64,000 bases of DNA. Origin: Ephydatia muelleri (lineage: Eukaryota > Porifera > Demospongiae > Spongillida > Spongillidae). Shown piece after piece: positions 49,800 to 58,840 of this stretch (its first letter is position 1; each line of letters begins with the position of its first letter). The notes under the pieces are model-generated. The model saw nothing but the letters and a program-made list of their open reading frames with translations, did no database searches and was not told the origin of the DNA. Position numbers and translations under genes: made by a program. Location of the stretch: NCBI GenBank assembly GCA_013339895.1, contig JABACO010000004.1, forward strand, positions 363,386 through 427,385, written 5' to 3'.

Positions 49800-50310
49800 G
49801 GTAGAATGATGAGCAGGATGATGAACAATTGGAGCTCCATCATGATGTACCTTAACTGGATATGAAGTGAAGTCAAGTACGAGTCCTTGCTGATGAAGAA
49901 AATTAACACCTAGAATGACAGGTGCTACGAGGTCCTTTACCACTAGGAAGTCATGCAGTAACGGTGATTCCAGATTTTGAAACTGAACCGTTGCTTTGAT
50001 CCGATCTAGTATTGGAAGGGCATCTCCAGAAGCTGTAACGAGGTTAACAACATTCATACTATGGAACCGGCGTATTCCTTGTACGCGTCCGTTACTTCTT
50101 CCCCAATCAATGAGACTGACGACCCAGAGTCCAGCATAATATCGATTCGTGTGCCCACATAATTCACCATTAACTGTTGCTAGTTTGTTATTTATCGTTG
50201 TGACGAGCGTTACATCCATGGGGCTTACTGTAGATCGGAGTACGTACCTGCTGGTGCTTCCGACTTTGAACGGGTACCCCGCTGAAGTTTCTCTGACGCT
50301 GACCACTGTA
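49800..50310 (-). pseudogene. Protease region of element B
   Basis: Aspartic protease motif IMLDSGSSVSLI on the minus strand at about 50100-50140 and LVAPVILGVNFLHQQGLVLD at about 49880-49940; the two are in different frames. Confidence 0.8.
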
Positions 50311-50315
50311 ACAAT

Positions 50316-50884
50316 CTAGCATCTTCGCAGTTCGAACTGGCGGAAACTTGGGCAATCCTTTTTCGCATGTCCAATCTGTTTGCAGTTTAAGCACCTCTTC
50401 ACTTCTCGTTCGATGCGCTGTGTTCGGTTTTCCTGTCGTGTGGCGAGCGCTGCAACCTGTTCTGTAAGCGATTCTATTTGTTTGCTCAATCGCTGTTGCA
50501 CATCAGTAATTTCGGGCTGTACAGAGCAGTGGAGTGTTTTTCATGCTCTTCGAGTGATAGCAATAGCCGTGCTTATTGTATGGAGTCGTTGATGTCTTTG
50601 ACCTCTCCCGTCGCCCTTGGCAATTGAGATGGGCAGTCCTGAAATGAACTGGTGCAACAATAGTTGGTCTCTCACGCTGGACTCGACTTCCGGCATAGAA
50701 TGCCAGCGCTACGAATTCCGTTGGCATAATGATTCGAAAATTTTTTCTTGACTACATTGTAGACTTTCTGTTCATCCTCACTCTGTTCTAGGCTTCTAGC
50801 CACGTAGCTAACGCCTCCACTTCCAACAACGTCGGTAACTTTGCAACCTTTGTTTCCTCGTTCTATTTGTTTGCCGCACTGCAT
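50316..50884 (-). pseudogene. gag region of element B
   Basis: CCHC knuckle CLNCKQIGHAKKDC (about 50350-50395), preceded by a coiled-coil-like LSKQIESLTEQVAALATRQ. The upstream part, with EQSEDEQKVYNVVKKKF, is in other frames. Confidence 0.85.
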
Positions 50885-50985
50885 ATATCAAACCGTTTAA
50901 ACCATTTTGAAGCATCTCCCGATGCAAAACTCTTCGGAATACTGAAATGACTCGTCATCTTGGTAAAACCGTTCTCTGCTACCAA

Positions 50986-51146
50986 TGTAACACCCTTAGT
51001 GATGGACCGAATTCGAAGATACAACTTTAATCAACTGTCGTCTAGACAACCCTAATAATCATAATATGTTTAGCTAATTTACAGTTTAGCAGCTGTTCTT
51101 TAACATTCGGCCGCCAATACACATACATGTATATTTCTATACTACA
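50986..51146 (-). repeat. LTR of element B (5' LTR by element orientation)
   Basis: Starts TGTAACACCCTTAGTGATGG, ends TATACTACA. Differs from the partner LTR by a few substitutions and a small indel near CTAATAATCATAATATG. Confidence 0.9.
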
Positions 51147-51230
51147 CCAGCACAAAAGTAGACGTTTCAAAAGTTGTATGATTATTATTTTTGTCTCATT
51201 TCCTCTTTCATTTTTGATGGGTTAAATGCT

Positions 51231-51753
51231 GAATTTTGATTGGTAATGTTTTTAATAACTAGAAGTAGCATGTGCCGCTTGTTATTTAGTGTTTTTAATA
51301 ACTAGAAGTAGCATGTTCTCTGTTATTGAATCCTTCAGACATATGGATGAATTTGATGTATAATAATAATTGAATAATTCCTTATAATTGCATAGTGTTC
51401 TCAACATATGCATTGATATTCTGCAAGATTTTTAGCTTTATGTTGTGCAAATACCTGCCCCTCCATCCACCCCCATCCCCAATACTCCTCATTTCTTCAC
51501 TGTTCCTTCACTGAAACTTCTTTTGTTAGTCCATTTGCACTTGATGGTTGACAGTAATTATCACACTTTCAGACTGATGTACCTATTCAAATTCACCCTT
51601 CAATCAACTCCCAGTCCTTGTAGAAACTATCACAATCAATATGTAAACTAAGCTTCTGGCAATACCACAATATGGTCAATTCGTTTGACGTTTAAAAAAA
51701 AAAAAAAGCATGATTGAAGAAGTTAAGCCAAAACAAAAAATTTGCATACCTCT
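51231..51753. other. AT-rich non-coding stretch
   Basis: No gene seen. The segment GTTTTTAATAACTAGAAGTA occurs twice (about 51248 and 51291). Confidence 0.5.
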
Positions 51754-52236
51754 CTAACTCTTCCATGTCTGTAGGAACATGTCATTCAAATGTTCTCTGG
51801 GCCCGCTCGGCTCACATTGTTCGACCCCTGCCTTGACAAACTGCCTCCTCCCGTTCCCAATACTGGTCACCATGCACGCATCAGGCTCCAGGTTGGGAAC
51901 AAAGAGCGGGTTGTCCGAGAGAAGGGAGGCCACACTGTCATTCTCCATAGGTTGGGGATCCCGAGGCCCTCCAGTTTGCAGAGGTCTGCTCCCCCTGGTC
52001 CACGATGGGCACCTCCGCACACAGACATCCCTCCACCTCCCTGGGCATGACCAGCAGGGTGCGCACTTTCCCCTGGTGCCAGGCAAAGACCTTGAGCACC
52101 GCACAGGTCTCCGAGTCCACCACGCCCACGCTACCTCCACTGGTGCCAACGAAGACCTTCCTGCCTTGGCCGGCCAAGCTGAGGATGTTGGAGGAACACT
52201 CTGTGTCCTTGGGCTGGCAGGCTGGCTCACTGGTAC
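51754..52236 (-). pseudogene. Inverted LRRK-type WD40 C-terminal fragment
   Basis: Minus strand: acceptor GAAAAG before about 52236, then NILSLAGQGRKVFVGTSGGS, VLKVFAWHQGKVRTLLVMPR and VEGCLCAEVPIVDQGEQ in one frame, followed after a one-base shift by SLLSDNPLFVPNLEPDACMV, TSIGNGRRQFVKAG and a stop at 51754. This looks like the last WD40 blades of an LRRK/Roco kinase, the part that would follow the end of the plus-strand LRRK gene at 63.85 kb. It may be a duplicated, inverted and frame-shifted fragment, or the end of another LRRK gene with a sequence error. Confidence 0.7.
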
Positions 52237-53273
52237 CTTTTCAACAGAACAATAGAACAGATTTTTTTTTTTAAACACAATGTCACACCAACTTTCAGTT
52301 TGCACCACAACAACTTTGGTGCAATAAAATTCATTGCCACATTGGCTTTTCAACACATGTAAGCATTCCTTCAGCTCAATGTTGCATGTCGCACTACAAT
52401 TGCATCTATATGGTTATATGCAGGGGAATTAAATGTCTCACAGTAAGTACACACTGCATATCCACTTATTGTGCCTCATGTCCAGCCATTATACCTTCAT
52501 TTTATTCCCTGCATACAACTAGTTTGAAATACAACACTGTGCTGCTCTTGATGGAAAAGGATGTACTACGCTGGTAAGTACCCTTTTACCATGTACATGT
52601 ACTCTGTTTGAGCTGAAAACTTTGAGAAATAAGAGGCCAAAGTCATGCAAAAGCTGCATCATGAACAAAGCAAAGTTTAGCAAGGGTTATGCCAAATAGG
52701 AAAGTTTTATTTCACACGTTCTCAGAGAAGGGTGATGTGAGTGTGTAGGGAGTTAAAGCCTTAAGCACCTCACATTGCATACATTATGTACAAAGAACCA
52801 GCCATAAGGGAGCTCCGCACACACACAAGGTGTGGAGTTGTCAACCACATGCAACGATACAGAGATACACACTAAGAGTACAAAAGCCCAGTTCCAATAG
52901 GGTGCCCAGTCCCAATAGGGTACAGAAATTGAATACAATCAGTGGCCCCTCAACCTGCATAAAGCAGTTAACTCTTTCACGGACAACAGAGCAATATTGT
53001 GCCCGCAGGTGCTATACTAAAGCCACTCTGTTTATCTAAACATTTAACACTTTGCAGTCAACAACATATTGATCAGTTGTTTCCTGGTCATATTAGTGTA
53101 AGTTGTTTGCAAACTACGTTTTCCTGCAACGCGGAAAGCTCATTTCTCACTACATGTGTACCGCTTTGCCCGAGAAAGTGTTAAATGGAATAGAATGCAT
53201 GTGCATGTGCAGAGAACAAGTATAGCAGAATAGACCTTACGTGCAATGTACATGTGTGTGTGAGTGTGTGCCC

Positions 53274-53275
<2 letters not shown>
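52237..53275. other. Non-coding stretch, no gene seen
   Basis: No exon is supported. The segment TTTAGCAAGGGTTATGCCAA...GAGAAGGGTGATGTGAGTG (about 52676-52745) has a diverged copy at about 53460-53540. Confidence 0.5.
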
Positions 53276-53361
<86 letters not shown>

Positions 53362-53400
53362 TGTGTATGTGTGTGTGTATGTGTGTGTGCGTGTGTGTGT
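53276..53400. repeat. (GT)n microsatellite
   Basis: About 75 bp of pure GT, then GTAT-interrupted GT. Confidence 0.95.
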
Positions 53401-53628
53401 GGCGTGAGCGTGTTTGTGTGTGCAAGTGTACAGTAGCCGAGGGCGTAGCAGGAATACTGTTTAGCAAGGGTATGTCAAATGTGGAAAGCTTTATAAAACA
53501 CTACTAGGGAAGGGTGGGCACCGAAGGGTGATGCGAGTGAGTAGGAAAAAAATCCTTACGCGCGTGCTACCTTCCGCGGGGAGGCGCGGCAACAACCATT
53601 CACTTGGATCCGTCAGAAATCATATCTA

Positions 53629-54422
53629 TATATGGAACGTTCTATACGAAAATGGGTCTTGTGGATTTCATTTTATAACATAAAATTTAAATCGATATAT
53701 CTTCCGTAATATTAACGCTATCGGGTTCCTATTTTTAACACAACATACCACACCATTACTATGTGTGAAAATCCATTTTGGTGTCTTACACATGCGGGGT
53801 ACCGACGTTACAAGGTCCGATACCCCGTAGGGTTCAAAACGGCCACATCTTCAGGTAGGAGTGTCCAAATCGGTTCAAAAGAGGTACCTATGTAGAAGGG
53901 TCCTACCGCTATTGATTTGTTCTGTTCGTTAATTTTTGCTTTATCCGTTATGGAGATACAAGTGTGCAAAGAAATTGCATATTTCCCGGGCGTTACGCGC
54001 CATTAACGTATTACGACTGGCTTCGAGGACGTCCTCGTAATACGTTAATGGCGCGTAACGCCCGGGAAATATGCCATTTCTTTGCACACTTGTATCTCCA
54101 TAACGGATAAAGCAAAAATTAACGAACAGAACAAATCAATAGCGGTAGGACCCTTCTACATAGGTACCTCTTTTGAACCGATTTGGATACTCCTACCTGA
54201 AGATGTGGCCGTTTTGAACCCTACGGAGTATCGGACCTTGTAACGTCGGTACCCCGCATGTGTAAGACACCAAAATGGATTTTCACACATAGTAATGGTG
54301 TGGTATGTTGTGTTACAAATAGGAACCCGTTAGCGTTAATATTACGGAAGATATATCGATTTAAATTTTATGTTATAAAATGAAATCCACAAGACCCATT
54401 TTCGTATAGAACGTTCCATATG
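53629..54422. mobile_element. Large foldback element, ~790 bp with ~390 bp arms
   Basis: Outer ends ATATGGAACGTTCTATACGA on both strands; the arms pair almost base for base up to the centre at about 54018 (CATTAACGTATTACGA / TCGTAATACGTTAATG around CTGGCTTCGAGGACGTCC). Only a handful of mismatches are visible. No coding capacity. Confidence 0.93.
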
Positions 54423-54499
54423 ATCTCTGGTCATACAAAGTGATCACTGATCCTCTTTGACCCGTATATAGACGTATAGGACGAAACAAGAAAGTGATT

Positions 54500-54890
54500 A
54501 ATATTCGTGTGGATTGGAACTACATGTAGGGTTGCCTGCAATTAATGGCGCGAATCGAGCGGGAAATGTGCATTAACTTTGCAGAGCTGTATCTCCGTAA
54601 CGGAGAGTAAAAACTAATGAACAGAGCAATTCAATAGCGATAGGACTCTACTACCTAAATTCCAAATTTGAAGCGATCTGAACGCTCCTACCTGAAGATG
54701 TGGTGGTTTTGAATCCCACGGGGTATCAGACCTCGTAACATCGGCACGGATACCAAATTATACTTTCCTATAGAGAAATGGTATGGTATGAGGCGGTGAA
54801 AATAAAACGTTGGTAGCGTTAGTTATAGCGATTCAAGCGTAAGGCATTTTTGTAACTTTTATTTATATAAACGAACTGTCCCAATTAACC
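54500..54890. mobile_element. Diverged relative of the foldback arm
   Basis: Follows the order of the right arm of 53629-54422 (AATGGCGCGAATCGAGCGGG, TGTATCTCCGTAACGGA, CTCCTACCTGAAGATGTGG, GGTATCAGACCTCGTAACATC) at lower identity. It ends in TTATAGCGATTCAAGCGTAAGGC and AACTGTCCCAATTA, the end type of the 17989 MITE, so it links the two element families. Confidence 0.7.
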
Positions 54891-55665
54891 ACTTGTAACT
54901 AGTTTGTTTTTGTTTTTTTCAGTTGCTAATGAGAAAGCAATATATTTCATTTCAATTCATGGGCTTACAAACAGCAGCGCAGTTATCAGTAATACCCTAA
55001 CCTGAAATAAATAGCACCACCAGTAGTAGTTTAACTTTGTATACCAAAATCTACATGCATTCACATCTCAAAGTATCTTATAGTGTCGAAGATATTTTTA
55101 GCTTTGATGCATAAAGCCGGTTAAACAAAACTGTTCACAAAAGATCTAGTAGCAATTATTTCTGATGATGTACAATTATGGCTTGTTGCGGATATTATGT
55201 GACCTTTCAGTTTGCATTGGGCCATACATGTTCTTCCTCTCTCCTCATGCAACCCTGAGTAATGCTGGATTCACATACCATAGAGGAACAATGGAATCAC
55301 TTAAGACATTTAAAACTGAGTAATGACATATGTTTTAACTTATTATAAGTGATTCCGCGTTGCTCAGTTTGTCCTCCTGCGCAAGTCAGTCTCTTGGAAG
55401 CTTGTTCAAGTAAGCTGCTTTTCCTTCATCTGAATCGTGATTCGACATCACAGAAGAGCTCAACTCTTTATAATTTTATTCCCCACTGCCGAACCAATTT
55501 ACAACGGAAAACTCGTACTCAGACCAATATTATTATCACGACTGGATAAACGACACTACAAGCTTTGCTCGCGCGGTGCAGTCAAATGCAGGTATGCAAT
55601 TATTTCCTGCCTTTGTCACGTATATATATTTGCTCTCATCTAAAATCGGGCGGTGAAAATTCAAA

Positions 55666-57569
55666 ATGGGGCCAAAGGAGAAGTGCATGTGGGCGTGGAA
55701 CGTTTTTATCGCCGCTACCTTTGAGTACGACACTCCAAAGATAGTGCATATTCAGAACAAGAAGGTCGGAGTGTTGTACAGGCTTCTCCAGCTGTGCATC
55801 GCGGGGTTTATGATTGGGTCAGTACGTGCTCTACTGTTATTTTATATAGGCTATTCATGCTATTCCGTTATGCTTGTGTGTGCGTATATGTGGTGTATGT
55901 GTACGTGCGTGGTATGTATATTTGTGCGTGTGTGTGTGTGCGCGCGCGTATGTGTGTGTATGTGTGTGTGCACGCACTGTGCTTCTTCGAGACAGGTACA
56001 GCATCATATACTCGAAGGGGTACCAGGATACGCAGACGGTGATAGGAGCGGTCACCACCAAGCTGAAAGGGGTGCAGTACTACAACGCCACGGGCGGAGT
56101 CCCTTTTTTGCAAAACTGCGTCGCGACTAACGGGCCGCTGGTTCTGGACCCCGCTGATTACGTCATTCCTCCAGAGGTATACGACATGTGGTCACGTACT
56201 AAGATACTTCTTCTGCATCATGATCCCATTTGCAGCAACCAAACAGCTTCTTCGTCATGACCAACATGTGGGTGACGTGCAACCAGACCTACGGGACATG
56301 CGTGGAGCAGGACCCAAGTCTGGCGAGCAAGTGCTCTGGCCCTGCTGATTGCACCCCTCAGAGCACCATAAAAGGAGATGGTGTGTTGTGCTTGGGGACA
56401 GGGATGTTAGATGTTTGGTCTCTCCGCTGGTACAGGTCCCAGGACTGGCACATGCAACAATCAAACTCACACGTGTGATGTGTATGCTTGGTGCCCCACG
56501 GAATACGAAAACTCATATTTCACGTATGTTCTGTTCAGCTCCTCTTTCCACTCCCCTCACCTCTCAATTGTCTTCCTCCTCTCACCTCCCATTTCTCCCA
56601 TTTTCCTCCTCTCACCTCCCATTTCTCTCTTCCTCTTTCTCCTCCACCTCTCCTCTTCATCCACCTCTCCTCCCCTCTTACTCCACCTCTCCCCCTCCTC
56701 CTCATCCACCTCCTCTTCCTTCTCTTCCTCCTCCTCCTCCTCCTCCCCTCCTCCTTCCCCTCCTCCTCCTCCTCTGTCCTTCTCCCTCATCCTCCTCCTC
56801 CTCCTCCACCTCCTCCTCCTCCTCCTCCTCCCCTTCTTTTGTCCTCCTCCTCCTTTGTGCATCCATTTTCAGCAATATGGGTCCCAAGATCAATGCTGAA
56901 AACTTCACTGTACTGATCAAGAACACCATACAGTTTCCTAACCTGGACTCTAATTTCTTCAAGTAAACACACCACCTCTCTCCCTCATCCTCTCCCACAC
57001 TCTCCCTCCCCCACTCCCTCCTTCTCCAAGTTAGTGCTGGTAATTGCATGTAACCATTATGTTTGAAAACAGAAAGAACTACATCAGCAATGGTGACCTT
57101 GCAAATTGCACCAACTCATTAATTGGGAACAACTACTGCCCAATCTTTAAGCTTGCTGATATTGTGAATATGATTAGCCAGGAGCCAAAGAACTTCAGCA
57201 ATCTGGCTACAAAAGTAAGATCATGTTAACTCTATGACACCACACTACATTACATGACATCACATGGCATCACACTACATCACATGACATCATATGACAT
57301 TGCACTACATCACATGACATTGCACCAAGTAGGCATCACATGACATCACATGACATCATATGACATCACACTACATCACATGACATTGAATTACATCATG
57401 TGCTACATCACATGACATCAGGCTACGTCACATGAGCAGTGGCTTAAGTGGCATGCACTGCATCTTCCCTCTTCCCTTCCCAGGGAGCCGTGGTTGTCTT
57501 GATGATCACATGGAACTGTGACTTGGATATGTCTCTCGATCATTGCAATCCACGCTATAGCGCAAGAAG
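55666..57569 (+). CDS. P2RX: P2X-4: P2X purinoceptor, exons 1-7, cut by gap
   Basis: Exons 55666-55817, 55996-56176, 56236-56380, 56436-56523, 56873-56962, 57073-57214 and 57484-57569, all in phase and with the same lengths as in P2X-2/3. Codes for FEYDTPKIVHIQNKKVG, TM1 with LLQLCIAGFMIG (two changes), KLKGVQYYNATGG, the ectodomain cysteines and WNCDLDMSLDHCNPRY. Exons 8-11 are not in the window: 270 bp after exon 7 the 1000 N gap starts, and LRRK sequence lies on the other side. Intron 6 carries an expanded CATCACATGACATCA repeat (about 57240-57420). Confidence 0.92.
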
Positions 57570-57840
57570 GTGTGTGCTGTGATGTCATTGCACGTGCAGT
57601 GTACACTGGTTAAGTAGCTTACGGGTTAAGTGATCACAGTATTTTAACTAGTCCTATTCTCGTACCATTAATAACACCTCTTTTATCTAGTCACATGGGG
57701 CGGATTAATCATTACATTAGTAATCTCTTCAAGTGACTAATGGGGTCATTCCAAAGACAGGAAAGTGTATTATATGACAGGTGTTCACAAATAAAGGCAA
57801 TGGTTTAAAATGAATATAATTTCATAATATGGGATCACTT

Positions 57841-58840
57841 NNNNNNNNNNNNNNNNNNNNNNNNNNNNNNNNNNNNNNNNNNNNNNNNNNNNNNNNNNNN
57901 NNNNNNNNNNNNNNNNNNNNNNNNNNNNNNNNNNNNNNNNNNNNNNNNNNNNNNNNNNNNNNNNNNNNNNNNNNNNNNNNNNNNNNNNNNNNNNNNNNNN
58001 NNNNNNNNNNNNNNNNNNNNNNNNNNNNNNNNNNNNNNNNNNNNNNNNNNNNNNNNNNNNNNNNNNNNNNNNNNNNNNNNNNNNNNNNNNNNNNNNNNNN
58101 NNNNNNNNNNNNNNNNNNNNNNNNNNNNNNNNNNNNNNNNNNNNNNNNNNNNNNNNNNNNNNNNNNNNNNNNNNNNNNNNNNNNNNNNNNNNNNNNNNNN
58201 NNNNNNNNNNNNNNNNNNNNNNNNNNNNNNNNNNNNNNNNNNNNNNNNNNNNNNNNNNNNNNNNNNNNNNNNNNNNNNNNNNNNNNNNNNNNNNNNNNNN
58301 NNNNNNNNNNNNNNNNNNNNNNNNNNNNNNNNNNNNNNNNNNNNNNNNNNNNNNNNNNNNNNNNNNNNNNNNNNNNNNNNNNNNNNNNNNNNNNNNNNNN
58401 NNNNNNNNNNNNNNNNNNNNNNNNNNNNNNNNNNNNNNNNNNNNNNNNNNNNNNNNNNNNNNNNNNNNNNNNNNNNNNNNNNNNNNNNNNNNNNNNNNNN
58501 NNNNNNNNNNNNNNNNNNNNNNNNNNNNNNNNNNNNNNNNNNNNNNNNNNNNNNNNNNNNNNNNNNNNNNNNNNNNNNNNNNNNNNNNNNNNNNNNNNNN
58601 NNNNNNNNNNNNNNNNNNNNNNNNNNNNNNNNNNNNNNNNNNNNNNNNNNNNNNNNNNNNNNNNNNNNNNNNNNNNNNNNNNNNNNNNNNNNNNNNNNNN
58701 NNNNNNNNNNNNNNNNNNNNNNNNNNNNNNNNNNNNNNNNNNNNNNNNNNNNNNNNNNNNNNNNNNNNNNNNNNNNNNNNNNNNNNNNNNNNNNNNNNNN
58801 NNNNNNNNNNNNNNNNNNNNNNNNNNNNNNNNNNNNNNNN
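57841..58840. other. Assembly gap (1000 N)
   Basis: Exactly 1000 N. It hides the end of P2X-4 and the 5' part of the LRRK gene, which together need far more than 1 kb, so the real distance is larger. Confidence 1.

Larger units (their letters stand above)
46704..51146 (-). mobile_element. Ty3/gypsy LTR retrotransposon B, near full length, degenerate
   Basis: 4.44 kb between two LTRs of about 160 bp in the same orientation. Minus-strand order is gag (CCHC), protease, RT, RNase H, integrase: a Ty3/gypsy layout. Reading frames are broken in every domain, including a stop in [13 protein letters not shown] before the RT core. It sits inside the inter-P2X spacer: spacers 1 and 2 read GATGCGTTGCCAGCACAGAAG across the site without the element. 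A clean target duplication is not visible. Confidence 0.95.
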
